From Chitinophagaceae bacterium (lineage in GTDB: Bacteria > Bacteroidota > Bacteroidia > Chitinophagales > Chitinophagaceae): 64,000 nt of DNA. The notes beneath the pieces are model-generated. The model did not search any database and had not been told where the DNA came from. It worked only from the letters and a program-made list of their open reading frames with translations. Shown one piece after another: positions 43,322 to 53,497 of the stretch. The number at the start of each line of letters is the position of its first letter. The first letter of the stretch is position 1. Location: positions 248,001-312,000 of the forward strand of contig JAHBTL010000002.1 in NCBI GenBank assembly GCA_019638615.1. Reading direction: 5' to 3'. Both the position numbers and the translations under genes were made by a program.

Positions 43322-44985
43322 TGGATTGTATGTTTCGCTTTTGCAATTTGTTGCCTGATGTATGCTTTCTCTCCCTCTGTAGCAACTTCCTTTGCCAAAG
43401 CCTTTTCGTAATAAGGAATACACTCCCTGTATTGTTTGCGCTCAAAATAATAATTGCCGGCCAATACATAAGTATGGTATAACTGCGGATTGCTATTCAC
43501 CAGGCTGTCTACATTGATCTCCCCTCCTTCGGCAAGCGCTGCTTTGTAATGCCTGTACTTTTCAAAATCCCTGTATTGCGGCGACAACAAAAAAGTATCT
43601 GCCGGGATGGTTAAGCTGCTATCAATTACTTCTGCGTTTGTCTGCATTCCATGCATTGAAAATATTTTCTTCAGGTCATAGGCAACAAATGCTCCCAGTT
43701 GCCAGGGCGACGACGATACCCATACCAATAGCTTTTGAGGCTCAAAGATGATCGCATGATGCGCGATCAGCTGGTTCAATGCTTTTTCGTTCCCCAGCCC
43801 TATATCAGCATTGTTCAGTCCATTCCGGTCCCGCAAAATTTCGGCGGTTTTCTGAACCGTATTTTTCCCTTTTTTGTTCACAAGCTCCTGCAAACGCTTA
43901 TAACGATACGGTGAAGCGCTCATGGCAAGCTGCTCCAGGTTGGATTCAGACCCCGCCAGGGCTCTGCTTTGAAAATGATTCGCACACAATATCCTGTCCG
44001 ATCGGGGGTCATATATGTCCAGTGTATCAGGCGTTTTTTCGATGATCACGGCTTTGTTATCCGCGGCGCTGCCTACCAAAAACGATTCCGATACAAACAT
44101 GGTTCTTTTCCGGGCTATATCAGTGGCTTCCTGTATAGTAGAAGCGTATTGCAATATTTCCCTTGCCACCAGCGATACGGGAGTAGCAGAACCGGACGGG
44201 ATGCTGCTTTTGGCAGCATTAATTGTAACGGTCACTCCCTTTTCATTCATACCCGATACCACCCCTATAAAACCGCCCCAGGTAACACTCATGAACTTAT
44301 ACCCGTTGGACGGATTTTCAAATAACACAATTTTGTTTTTTGCAAAATCATCTCCCACATAAAAATCGAAATTCCTGCCTATGATCATCGTGCTGTCTTC
44401 CGAAGCCTGCCCCCAGGTGCCAAATGAAGAGCAACCTACCAAAGCCATATTTTGCAGCGCATGCCCGATATCGTGAGCTGCATGATAATTAAGTATGCGC
44501 TGGTAGTTAGATCCGATATATGAATATTGATCTGATGCAGATAAGGAGATCCCATAAATCTCCTCTTTGTACTCTTCGATTATATTTTTATCGAGATGGC
44601 GGTTAAACCAGCCGATCACGTATTTCAGAAAATGCCGGTACGACCGGGAAGGGATCATTTTACTTATCTGGGCGTTAAAATAATCTTCCTGCGCCACTAC
44701 CAGTTCCCTGCTGAGCTTACCGTTGATTATTCCACGTTCATAAGGTGCTCCTTCCACGTACAGTTCATACAATCCTGATTTGCTTTTACGAAACCAGTTG
44801 TTGCCTATCGTATACAATCCATTGCCATCATCAGTACGCACTGCATTTGCAATGCTTGCAGCCGTTACATTGGGAACATCAATCCTGCTTACATATACCA
44901 GGTAAGCAAAACTACACAACAGTAGTATGACCAGTACACCGGTTATATACATCAGCCATTTTGCTATAACCCTTAGTTTACGCAT
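43318..44985 (-). CDS. C45-type acyltransferase/peptidase, membrane-anchored
   Basis: A 555-residue protein. The N-terminus has a single membrane helix (WLMYITGVLVILLLCSFAYLV). It is followed by a Ntn-hydrolase domain of the C45/acyl-CoA:6-APA acyltransferase type, with EGAPYERGIINGKLSRELV and the nucleophile in LVGCSSFGTWG, then IGRNFDFYVGDDF and SGMNEKGVTVTINAA. The C-terminal part has TPR-like helices (YYFERKQYRECIPYYEKALA). In flexirubin loci it may attach or release acyl groups in the periplasm. It overlaps the genes on both sides, showing tight coupling. Confidence 0.85.
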   Translation of the reverse strand: MRKLRVIAKWLMYITGVLVILLLCSFAYLVYVSRIDVPNVTAASIANAVRTDDGNGLYTIGNNWFRKSKSGLYELYVEGAPYERGIINGKLSRELVVAQEDYFNAQISKMIPSRSYRHFLKYVIGWFNRHLDKNIIEEYKEEIYGISLSASDQYSYIGSNYQRILNYHAAHDIGHALQNMALVGCSSFGTWGQASEDSTMIIGRNFDFYVGDDFAKNKIVLFENPSNGYKFMSVTWGGFIGVVSGMNEKGVTVTINAAKSSIPSGSATPVSLVAREILQYASTIQEATDIARKRTMFVSESFLVGSAADNKAVIIEKTPDTLDIYDPRSDRILCANHFQSRALAGSESNLEQLAMSASPYRYKRLQELVNKKGKNTVQKTAEILRDRNGLNNADIGLGNEKALNQLIAHHAIIFEPQKLLVWVSSSPWQLGAFVAYDLKKIFSMHGMQTNAEVIDSSLTIPADTFLLSPQYRDFEKYRHYKAALAEGGEINVDSLVNSNPQLYHTYVLAGNYYFERKQYRECIPYYEKALAKEVATEGEKAYIRQQIAKAKHTIQ

Positions 44986-46495
44986 TTCTTATTTTTTCAA
45001 TAATATCTTCATTGCCTAACATGGTAATACAGGTTAACAAACCGCTGATGGTAGAACCAAGCACTCCATGTATATTGATATTTTGTCCCGTAAGATAAAG
45101 GTTCGGGATTTTGGTACGAGGTGAAATAAACGTTTTAAGCGGATCGCGGTAATCCTTTGCAATACCATACAGCGACCCATCGTAGTTCCCAATATAATCC
45201 CTGTACGAAAGCGGTGTAGAGGTAGTATACGATTGAATGCATTCCTTTAAACCCGGGAATTTTTTTTCAACCAGGTCCAGCATTATTTCCGCTTTGTATT
45301 TTTTGAAAGCCGCATAGGATCCCCCCCTGTCTTCTTCGGAGGAAACGGTATTAAAAGTATGCGCCCAGGGAGCCAGTTCTTCATACCGCATATACGCCAG
45401 TATGGTCATGGCATCCGCATATTCTTTTGTTTTAGACGATGGCGGAACAAACAAAGCGTATCCCAATGGCCAAGTCTCTTCCGTATACTCTGTCAGGTTC
45501 CATATTTCACCCTGCCTGTGATAATAATAATTATGCCTGAAATAGCGGAAAGTACCGGGCTTTAAAACAATATGGATCATAAAAGAGGAGATGGTATGCC
45601 GCAAACTGCCCAGCCTGGTGCGGTATGCCTTTCTTATCAGCTCTGTTTGAGTCATTTCCAATGTTTTGGACGGATGAATATTGGAGATGAAATTTTTCCC
45701 GTAATAGCCTCTCCCATCCTTCCCCTCAGCATACGCTACGGCTTCTCCTTCCACCTTCAGTTTTGTTATCTCGCAATGCCGTATCACTTCTCCACCCGCT
45801 TCCCGTATGTTCCTGGCAAGCAGTTTTCCTATCTGTGAACCGCCGTCCACGCATTTCCATGCGCTTTCAATATAACTGTTCAGTATAAGCGCATGTATGT
45901 AAAAAGGCGTTTCGTCAGGCACTCCCACATACAGGGCATTGTTACCGACCAATACCGCCTGCAATTTTTTATTATCCGTAAGCGATTCGATCAGGGCCCT
46001 TGTATCTGTTTGCAGCACTTCTGCTTTTTCTTCATACAATCCATTGGTGCGCAGATTGTACAGGGGAAATTTTTCGCATACGGCTCTTACGCACCGGCAA
46101 TATTCACGCAAGGTTGCTTCTTCGTCCGGGAAATGCAGGAGCAACTGGTTTATAAAATTTTCATATCCCTGTGCCAGCCTGTATTCGTTGTTGTCGCCGC
46201 TTATAATAATCCTGTCAAAACCGTCTTCATCCATCCGCTGCAATTTCAGCTTATCCATTATACCCAGGTATGTAAACACCTGGTAAAGATTCTGCCCTTT
46301 CTCCAACCCGCCTATATAATGCACTCCCGAATCGAAAATGGTTTTTTCCCTGGTAAAGGTCTGAAGACTTCCGCCTATCTGCTTATTTTTTTCCAGCACG
46401 CATACATGCATCCCCTCCTTTGCCAGCAAACTGCCGCAAATCAGGCCACCTATGCCACTGCCAATGATCACTACGTCATACTGCTTCACCTGCAT
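44978..46495 (-). CDS. FAD-dependent phytoene-desaturase-like oxidoreductase
   Basis: A 505-residue flavoprotein with the Rossmann dinucleotide motif VVIIGSGIGGLICGSLLA, then LEKNKQIGGSLQTF and the C-terminal FAD motif NLYLTGQNINIHGVLGSTIS. It resembles carotenoid isomerase/desaturase-type enzymes found in Bacteroidota flexirubin clusters, where it could adjust double bonds of the polyene. It overlaps the C45 gene by 8 nt and the trifunctional gene by 20 nt. Confidence 0.87.
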   Translation of the reverse strand: MQVKQYDVVIIGSGIGGLICGSLLAKEGMHVCVLEKNKQIGGSLQTFTREKTIFDSGVHYIGGLEKGQNLYQVFTYLGIMDKLKLQRMDEDGFDRIIISGDNNEYRLAQGYENFINQLLLHFPDEEATLREYCRCVRAVCEKFPLYNLRTNGLYEEKAEVLQTDTRALIESLTDNKKLQAVLVGNNALYVGVPDETPFYIHALILNSYIESAWKCVDGGSQIGKLLARNIREAGGEVIRHCEITKLKVEGEAVAYAEGKDGRGYYGKNFISNIHPSKTLEMTQTELIRKAYRTRLGSLRHTISSFMIHIVLKPGTFRYFRHNYYYHRQGEIWNLTEYTEETWPLGYALFVPPSSKTKEYADAMTILAYMRYEELAPWAHTFNTVSSEEDRGGSYAAFKKYKAEIMLDLVEKKFPGLKECIQSYTTSTPLSYRDYIGNYDGSLYGIAKDYRDPLKTFISPRTKIPNLYLTGQNINIHGVLGSTISGLLTCITMLGNEDIIEKIRNA

Positions 46496-49400
46496 GAATA
46501 CTTTTTTTGCTTAACACAAAAATAATATTTGAAGTAAACCTGGTATCATCTATTTCCCTGCACTCAAGCTGACATTCCTTCGCCAGGTTATGGATAGTGC
46601 TTCCGGACAGGAAGGACAACCCTTCGTTCGTGACCTTATTGAACCCGGTAAAACGGGTAGAGAAAAACTCCGTCATGCGCGTGCCTCTATGTCTTTCTTC
46701 CAAATCTTTATTCCCGTCACGTACAATCAATATTCCTCCAGGGTTCAATGCATCCGCACATTGCTTTATTACCTGCACCTGCCTGTTTTCCGGCAGGTAA
46801 TGCAACATGTCTGCCGCAATTACAGCATCGTATTTTTCAAAATGATAATTCAACACATCGGCATGCCTGAACCTGATGCCTTCATCCCTGCTGAAACAAT
46901 GATTGGCAACAGTTATTTTTTCTTCATCATAGTCTACGCCCGTAAAATCCCTGCCGGGCGACGCAAAATGCAGCATATAGCTCATGAACCCGTACCCGCA
47001 GCCAATATCCAGTATTTTTCCCCGTTCCGGGAGCAACTTATGAAAAGGCTCATAATTTTTCTCAAGCCTTACTTTCACCCGCATATACCACTCCAGCACC
47101 GGGCCTTTATAAATGTAATTGTAAAACAGTTGTTCCTTATACCAAACTGGCTGCTGTAACAGCGCTCTTAAGCCATCGTACTCCGATCTGAAATAACTGC
47201 CTATCCGTTTAGCCCGCTCGGCATACCCATTTCCGTAAGCATTGTCTCCGGGATGGATCCTGGGCAATATTTTTAATGTAATGCTTCCGTCTTTTACCAG
47301 CATATCGTGCTTGGTCATGGTATAACCACTGCCATGAATGATGACAGGAAGAATATCCAGATTCAATTTTTCTGCAAGAAAAAAAGCGCCTTTATGAAAA
47401 CGTTTCATATCGCCGCTGGCGGAACGTGTTCCCTCAGGAAACAGAACGACAGAATAGCCCTGCTTTACTTTTTCTGCCAATAACGGCATACTGCTTTCCA
47501 CACCGGCAGAAGCCGAATAATAATCCGCCATTTGCACCACCAGCCCCGATATGGGCGCACTCCGCACCCTGTCGTTGGTAAATAAAATAAGCCTGGGATG
47601 CAGCATCATCACTAAAAAATTATCCAGCCCTGACTGATGATTGCATATAATAATGGCAGGCTTTGAAAAATCTTCCCTTTGCGGATTGATGATCGTTTTT
47701 TTTACATTGCCCATGATATAAATAAGCGACCGGGAAAATTTTTGAATAACCACATGAAACAGATCCCTGCCTTTTTGTTTGCCGAATGGACGAAGCTTTA
47801 CAAGAAAAATACCTATCACCACCAATACCATACTGCCCAGTATGAACCACAGGTTGGCGAACATTGACTTCAGCCATCCGAAAAAAGTCCAGGGAAAAAG
47901 TTTTTTCTGTGTCCTGTTTTTGATAAGCATCGAAAAAAGGAAAGGTATGCACACCTGTGCAATCAATACCACGCAGGCAATACCTATGACCGAAATGGCC
48001 GCAATGGACCTGAGCGCGGGGTGTTTGGCAAATATCAGTACACCCAGCCCTGTTATAGTTGTAATAGCAGAAAGCAGTATGGAAGATTTGAACGAAGCAA
48101 GATTTTTCTTACCGGTTTTATATTCCTGCAGCAAGCCATCCATAATAAAAATACCGTAATCGTCTCCTAATCCAAAAATAAGGGTAGATACAATGATGTT
48201 AATGATATTGAACTTAATTCCTGCCAATGCCATAATCCCCAGTATCCATATCCAACTGATAAACATGGGCAGGAAAGCCATCAATGCCAGCTCTATTCTT
48301 CCATAAGTAATAAGCAATACGGCAAAAACAAAAAGGGAAGTAATTAAAGCGATGGTTGAAAAATCAACATTAATAAGATCAACCAGCTTTCTCGTAAGGT
48401 ATTGGCGATCAATCACTGTAACGCCCGGCTTGTTCTCGAAATTTTGATAAATCGCCGGCTTATTTTCGGGTGATACTTTTAAAAGCGTAACAATGGAAGT
48501 GCTGTTGGCTTGTTCATTTACATAATCATCTAAAAAAGCCTTTTGCAGCTCAGCCATTGCAGCAGTATCCGCAGGAGCATAGGCTTTGTTAAGCATCGAA
48601 GCAAAACGATCAAATGCCGTTTCACTGTACCCCATTGCCATCCCTTCTTTCTTTAATACCCCCAACACCTCATTTTTCTTTTGAGGTGTCCAGTATGTCT
48701 GCCAGCGTTGTATCCGTTCTTTTTGAAGAGAATCGGAAAGCAGCAATACAGATACACCCGAATAGCGGTTTACCATTCCCTTTTCTCTTAATTTCTCTAC
48801 CTGTTCAGCCAGCTTTTCGTTTTGCACCAGCGCTTCTTCCAGGTTTTTACCTTCCGCTATCATATAAACCGATTGCAGCGCAGCCTCGTTGATCGCGTTT
48901 AGCCGCTTCTCTGCCTTTTGCAGCTTTTCGGGCATAAAACTCATATTGCTCATATCGGTTTCAAAGCCCACTTTACCTGCATAAAATGCCAGCACAATTG
49001 TTATAGCCGCAATACCCGCAATTAAATATTTGTTATGATCGGGACGCAGTGACGCCAGCCTGTCCAGCCAGCTATGATGGCGTACAGACACAAGCGTCGT
49101 TTTTTCTTTACGGATAAAATGAGGGAGAAAAATAAGGGAGCTTAAAGAAGCGCCGATCAGGCTAAAGCCGGCAAACAGCCCCAGATCCTTCAGCATATCC
49201 GAAGCAGCGAAGTTCAAACAGAAGAAGCCGCCAATGGTAGTGATCCCACCCAATGTAAGCGGAAAAGCCAGGTCGGTAATTACTTTTTCAATACTAAGGG
49301 TATGCCGGTAATGGTTGAATACATGCAATGAATAATTGACAGCTATCCCCAAAATCACAGACCCCGTCCCCACCGCAATTACAGATATGCTTCCTTTTAT

Positions 49401-50345
49401 GAAAAAAATCATTGCCAGCCCGAACAAAGCACCAAACACCACAGGGATCATCACCAGCAATGGGGCCGACTTACGTCTGAAATACAGCGCTATAAATACT
49501 ACCAGGAAAAGCACTGTAATACCCTGCGTAAATAAAGTATCCCTGCTCAATTGAGCCGCGTTCCCTGCTGATACCGCCGTGGCGCCAAAATAGGCTGCAT
49601 CTATCCAGGGAAAGGAGATTGCTTTTTGAGCGATCAAACTGTCAAGTCCCTGTAAGAACAATTCATTTTTGCCGGTATTATCAGGCGGATAAGCAGGCGT
49701 AATAAAGAACAGCAGGGTTTTCTGATCTTTCGTCACCACGCAGTTGTCGTACAGCTCAAAATTTTCGTCGTATTGCAACTGCTGCAGTTTCTTTAACGCT
49801 ATAAACGAAATACCAACAGGATCGTTGGCTATTATATTTTTTAAAGCATAGCCGGCGGGAGAACTGAGCGTTTGCAGGTTGTGCCGTAATGTTTCTTTCA
49901 ATGCAGTGCCGGCCGTCAGGCTGTCGATCCGTTCATAATCTTCTCCGGTAAGATAAGACGGCAGGTGATCCTGCACCATGTCCAGCATGGCGAGCGTCAT
50001 ATCATCATTTACCCGGTAGTTGATTTTTTTTATATAAGAAGACAGCGTTTGTTCAATACCGGCAGTCATATCATCGGCAAAGCTCACCAGGCTATCGGGG
50101 GCGGTAACAGCAGTATCTTTCAACGATATCATCATCACCAGCTTATCCATGAACTTCGACTGGCGAAAAATTTCGTTCAGCTTTTCAACCTTTTCATCCT
50201 CCGGAAGTATTTTAGAGATATCTTCCTCAAACCTGAGGCGTGTGGTGAAAAAAGCGGCAGCTCCGAGGCATGCAAAAAAAATGACAAAAAGCAGTCCTCT
50301 TCTTTTCAAAAAAAAATGATATATGCCCGAAAAGAATTTTTCCAT
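46476..50345 (-). CDS. Trifunctional MMPL transporter/lysophospholipid acyltransferase/methyltransferase
   Basis: A 1289-residue fusion. Residues 1 to about 820 are an MMPL/RND exporter with two groups of membrane helices and two large exported loops (SVILGIAVNYSLHVFNHYRH; LIFGLGDDYGIFIMDGLLQE). From about 860 to 1060 lies a PlsC-type acyltransferase with CNHQSGLDNFLV and VLFPEGTRSASGD. From about 1110 to the end is a class-I methyltransferase (ILDIGCGYGFMSYMLH, FTGVDYDE). The fusion is typical of flexirubin loci: it would acylate, methylate and export the pigment. Confidence 0.93.
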   Translation of the reverse strand: MEKFFSGIYHFFLKRRGLLFVIFFACLGAAAFFTTRLRFEEDISKILPEDEKVEKLNEIFRQSKFMDKLVMMISLKDTAVTAPDSLVSFADDMTAGIEQTLSSYIKKINYRVNDDMTLAMLDMVQDHLPSYLTGEDYERIDSLTAGTALKETLRHNLQTLSSPAGYALKNIIANDPVGISFIALKKLQQLQYDENFELYDNCVVTKDQKTLLFFITPAYPPDNTGKNELFLQGLDSLIAQKAISFPWIDAAYFGATAVSAGNAAQLSRDTLFTQGITVLFLVVFIALYFRRKSAPLLVMIPVVFGALFGLAMIFFIKGSISVIAVGTGSVILGIAVNYSLHVFNHYRHTLSIEKVITDLAFPLTLGGITTIGGFFCLNFAASDMLKDLGLFAGFSLIGASLSSLIFLPHFIRKEKTTLVSVRHHSWLDRLASLRPDHNKYLIAGIAAITIVLAFYAGKVGFETDMSNMSFMPEKLQKAEKRLNAINEAALQSVYMIAEGKNLEEALVQNEKLAEQVEKLREKGMVNRYSGVSVLLLSDSLQKERIQRWQTYWTPQKKNEVLGVLKKEGMAMGYSETAFDRFASMLNKAYAPADTAAMAELQKAFLDDYVNEQANSTSIVTLLKVSPENKPAIYQNFENKPGVTVIDRQYLTRKLVDLINVDFSTIALITSLFVFAVLLITYGRIELALMAFLPMFISWIWILGIMALAGIKFNIINIIVSTLIFGLGDDYGIFIMDGLLQEYKTGKKNLASFKSSILLSAITTITGLGVLIFAKHPALRSIAAISVIGIACVVLIAQVCIPFLFSMLIKNRTQKKLFPWTFFGWLKSMFANLWFILGSMVLVVIGIFLVKLRPFGKQKGRDLFHVVIQKFSRSLIYIMGNVKKTIINPQREDFSKPAIIICNHQSGLDNFLVMMLHPRLILFTNDRVRSAPISGLVVQMADYYSASAGVESSMPLLAEKVKQGYSVVLFPEGTRSASGDMKRFHKGAFFLAEKLNLDILPVIIHGSGYTMTKHDMLVKDGSITLKILPRIHPGDNAYGNGYAERAKRIGSYFRSEYDGLRALLQQPVWYKEQLFYNYIYKGPVLEWYMRVKVRLEKNYEPFHKLLPERGKILDIGCGYGFMSYMLHFASPGRDFTGVDYDEEKITVANHCFSRDEGIRFRHADVLNYHFEKYDAVIAADMLHYLPENRQVQVIKQCADALNPGGILIVRDGNKDLEERHRGTRMTEFFSTRFTGFNKVTNEGLSFLSGSTIHNLAKECQLECREIDDTRFTSNIIFVLSKKSIHAGEAV

Positions 50346-50354
50346 GCAACTGAA

Positions 50355-51551
50355 TTAAACCACGGTTTTTATGTTTTTCCGGAACAGCAACAGCAAAACC
50401 AGGGTCAGCAGCCCGCATATCAATCCCATCAGTATCGCCAGCGTAATACTTCCGTATATATACTGTTGAAAATTATTGCGGATATTTTCAAACGTAATAT
50501 CCCGTGAGAACAGTAGATCACCGCCTCCGTTTTTCATCCAGATACTTCCTGTTTTATAGCTGCCGTATATAATGAGCGGCACCATGGGAGGTATGCTGAT
50601 ATTGGCAGCGATAATTACAATGGCTTTATTCAATCTGAAAATAAAAGAAAGAAAAATAGCCGTTACCAACTGGAACCCCCAAATGGGTACAATCCCCATA
50701 AACACGCCAAAACCAACAGATAATGCTTTGATATACGCCGGCTCATGCACGCTAAGCAGGTGTTCCCTGAAAAAGTAATTCCGCTTTTCTTTTTGAAACA
50801 GCGACCGTAAAAAGTTCCGGGGCTTGATATACAGCAATACAATCAATACCAGAATGGCATTCAATACACTTATGCGGACGAAATCTTTAAAGGGACGGAA
50901 ATGGGATACTCTTTCGTCTTTAGGTGCATAATATACAGCTACGGGAACAGATAATATTTGAATATCCTTCCAGGCAGCCCTCACCAATACTTCAATTTCA
51001 AACTCATATTTGCGTGTAAAAAAGATCATGTTTTTCAAAACCGCTACAGGATATAAACGATAACCCGATTGGGTATCGGGAACATCAATGCCGGTTTCGA
51101 GCCTGAACCAGAAAGTTGAAAACTTATTACCAAAACTGCTTTTCCCGGGCACTGATTCCTGGTTCATGTTGCGGGCGCCTATGATAAGGGAGTCGGGATA
51201 TTGTTGAATTTTTTCAAGGAACGCAGGAAAATCTTTCGCAAAATGCTGCCCGTCGGAATCAATGGTGATGGCATACCTGAATCCCATTGATACGGCTTTT
51301 TTAAACCCCGTACGCAATGCCCATCCCTTTCCTTTGTTCGGGGCGTATGTAATACAGGTAATAAAAGGAAAAGTGGCCGCAACTTTGCCTGTATCATCCG
51401 TCGATCCGTCGTTTACCACAATTATATCGCGGGTATAGCACGACACATCCGCAAGCACCTGTGCCAGGGTGGCCGCGTTATTATAGGTAGGAATAATAAC
51501 ACAGGCGCCCGAGCTTTTAAATAAGTCTTCCTGTATGCCTGTTCCACTCAT
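50355..51551 (-). CDS. Glycosyltransferase family 2 with C-terminal DUF2062
   Basis: A 398-residue protein. Residues 15-250 form a GT2 domain (CVIIPTYNNAATLAQVL, DIIVVNDGSTDDTGKV, ITIDSDGQHFAKDF with the metal-binding D-x-D, DTQSGYRLYPV). The C-terminal DUF2062 part has several membrane helices (SVGFGVFMGIVPIWGFQLVT, ANISIPPMVPLIIYGSYKTG). It lies 9 nt before the trifunctional gene and appears to be the first gene of the left flexirubin arm in this window. Confidence 0.9.
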   Translation of the reverse strand: MSGTGIQEDLFKSSGACVIIPTYNNAATLAQVLADVSCYTRDIIVVNDGSTDDTGKVAATFPFITCITYAPNKGKGWALRTGFKKAVSMGFRYAITIDSDGQHFAKDFPAFLEKIQQYPDSLIIGARNMNQESVPGKSSFGNKFSTFWFRLETGIDVPDTQSGYRLYPVAVLKNMIFFTRKYEFEIEVLVRAAWKDIQILSVPVAVYYAPKDERVSHFRPFKDFVRISVLNAILVLIVLLYIKPRNFLRSLFQKEKRNYFFREHLLSVHEPAYIKALSVGFGVFMGIVPIWGFQLVTAIFLSFIFRLNKAIVIIAANISIPPMVPLIIYGSYKTGSIWMKNGGGDLLFSRDITFENIRNNFQQYIYGSITLAILMGLICGLLTLVLLLLFRKNIKTVV

Positions 51552-51650
51552 TAATAGCCGGAATTAAAAATTGACCGGCAAAGATACTATTTAATCATTA
51601 CGGCTTCTTTAGGAAGATAGAGCTAAAGAGTTTCCTGAAAGCATCAGACC

Positions 51651-53210
51651 TTATCCTCTCTTCCAAACAAAACCTCCTGCAGTGTGGACATCTCCCCTTA
51701 ATACGGCTGAAATGGTAGTAAAATGAACGCCGGTCGTTCTTGCTGCTTCTTTAATACTTGGAAAGTGCTGAATCATTTTTCCGTTCAGATCGAACTGGAG
51801 TACCTCTTTGATCAGTTTATGACCCAGGGGCCGTGGCGTTGCCGGTAGCACCAGCACAGCTTTACCATTACCCCTTCTCCATATAAATCCTCCTCCGGTT
51901 GCCTTATGCCCATTTACTGTGCTCGTAATAGCTCCCAAAGACACTCCTGTTGATCGGGCGGCTTCGGTCATGGAATGAAAAAAATTTTTCTTTTTACCTT
52001 TTAAGTCGTACTGGGTTACTTCTCTCACCTTCTCCCGGCTTACATTGCGCTTTATCCTTAATATCTCTTCCCGTGGGAGTTCAGGTGCATCCCCGTATCG
52101 CCATATATGTCCTTTTAGCAGCAGGTCGTCTCTTATGGCCATCGCATTAACCTGTTCTGTTTGCACTCCTATGGACCGGGCCGCATCCTTACTGCTGTGA
52201 AATGTTGCAATTTTTTTACCGGTAAGATCATACTGGCTGAGCATATACCCTTTGCGCAATAGAAGCGATTTTTTTTCTTTGTCCACATTTATTGATTCTG
52301 CTTCTCCTTTCCTCCAGATAAATCCACCTGCAGTGAGAATTCGTCCACTAATCGCCTGGCTAATGGTTTTACGTTCTTTCCCCACTGCTTTTGCGGCCTG
52401 GGTAATATTAAAATACGTGTGTAATTTTTTACCATTTACATCATACTGACTTACAGCAGCACCCTTGGCCGCCCTTATTGCTTTATGAATCCGTGTTACA
52501 GCAATCTGTTGCCTGGTCTTCCCCACCCGCCAGATAAATCCACCTGCCGTAAGGGTGCCCTTTTGCCTTGTTGCAGAACTGATAGCTGTAATGCTTATAT
52601 TTGTTGCTATTGCTGCCGCCGATAAACTTTCATAGGTACAGATCAAACACCCTTCCATATTATACTTACCTACCGCCTTTATATTCACCTGCCTGCCTTT
52701 TTCGGTAAAGATCTTTTGATTCTCCACGCTATGCCCAAAATGCAAGTCTTTTCGACCCGCCTTCATTATGAGTTGCTGAAGGCCTGTTAAATCTGTTTTG
52801 ATTAAATTTCCGGGAGTTGTATTCAGTCCGTTTCCGTCTTTATAGGTGATGTACACTGACCGGTCCTGAAGATCAAACTTCTCTACGAAGCAACAATATA
52901 CCACCCGTCCTACAGAAATCGAATGACATACTTTGTCCACCTGGATCCTTGCCTGCAGGAGTATTTTATAATCCTTTTTGAATTCATTGAAACCACGCTG
53001 CATCTTCTGAGCCTGTATGCGCTCCTCGTAAACAATCACTCTGCCCAACGCATTCATTATTTCAAATTGCAGTCTTTTTATCCTGCCGTAATTAGACACC
53101 ATACCATATCCCTCCAATCCGGGGATATCTTTCCATTCTTCACCTGGTATATCAGCAAGTTCTTTATTTTTATAAGGAGGGATAGTATGCGAACGTTCTA
53201 GCTTCTTCAT
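51651..53210 (-). CDS. NUMOD4 protein with five NUMOD1 repeats, no active HNH domain seen
   Basis: A 519-residue protein. The N-terminus holds a NUMOD4 module (EEWKDIPGLEGYGMVSNYGR). Next is an HNH-like region where the usual catalytic His pair is replaced (VYITYKDGNGLNTTPGNLIK), so nuclease activity is doubtful. Five NUMOD1-type repeats of about 50 residues follow, each with a QYDxxGK-like opening, a helix-turn-helix stretch (AARSTGVSLGAITSTV) and a closing GGFIWR element. The start is at 53210 (MKKLERSH). Such modules normally bind DNA in homing endonucleases. It lies alone between two gene clusters. Confidence 0.83.
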   Translation of the reverse strand: MKKLERSHTIPPYKNKELADIPGEEWKDIPGLEGYGMVSNYGRIKRLQFEIMNALGRVIVYEERIQAQKMQRGFNEFKKDYKILLQARIQVDKVCHSISVGRVVYCCFVEKFDLQDRSVYITYKDGNGLNTTPGNLIKTDLTGLQQLIMKAGRKDLHFGHSVENQKIFTEKGRQVNIKAVGKYNMEGCLICTYESLSAAAIATNISITAISSATRQKGTLTAGGFIWRVGKTRQQIAVTRIHKAIRAAKGAAVSQYDVNGKKLHTYFNITQAAKAVGKERKTISQAISGRILTAGGFIWRKGEAESINVDKEKKSLLLRKGYMLSQYDLTGKKIATFHSSKDAARSIGVQTEQVNAMAIRDDLLLKGHIWRYGDAPELPREEILRIKRNVSREKVREVTQYDLKGKKKNFFHSMTEAARSTGVSLGAITSTVNGHKATGGGFIWRRGNGKAVLVLPATPRPLGHKLIKEVLQFDLNGKMIQHFPSIKEAARTTGVHFTTISAVLRGDVHTAGGFVWKRG

Positions 53211-53454
53211 CCGGCAAATGTGGTTAGTTGTTGAAAGCAAGTTAATAACAGTTCCTTATTCGGCAAAAGATACTGTTATCTGCCAACCTACCATTGCTAT
53301 GGGGCTATAGGGCAGGGTAAACGCATCCTCCTTCCGGTAGACAGCCCTGAAATTTTACAGAGGCCATGGGGTGTACTGAGCTATTGCAGGTATTCTTTTC
53401 CTTTTTCGAAACATTCTTTCCCTTTTATATAAAATACAAACATTTGCCTGTTAT

Positions 53455-53462
53455 TACTTTTG
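53455..53462 (+). promoter_or_regulatory. Bacteroidota -7 promoter box for the methyltransferase gene
   Basis: TACTTTTG matches TAnnTTTG exactly and lies 35 nt before the ATG at 53498. A TTTG occurs at 53443-53446, too close (8 nt) to serve as the -33 box. Confidence 0.45.
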
Positions 53463-53497
53463 GCAACTATACATAAACGAAACAATCGAGCAGTACT

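Noticed and set aside
51651-53210. Active homing endonuclease of an intron or intein
   Set aside because: No catalytic His pair of the HNH type was seen and no intron-bearing host gene surrounds it.
53443-53462. TTTG and TACTTTTG as a full -33/-7 promoter pair
   Set aside because: Only 8 nt separate the two boxes, whereas about 19 are expected; only the -7 box was kept.
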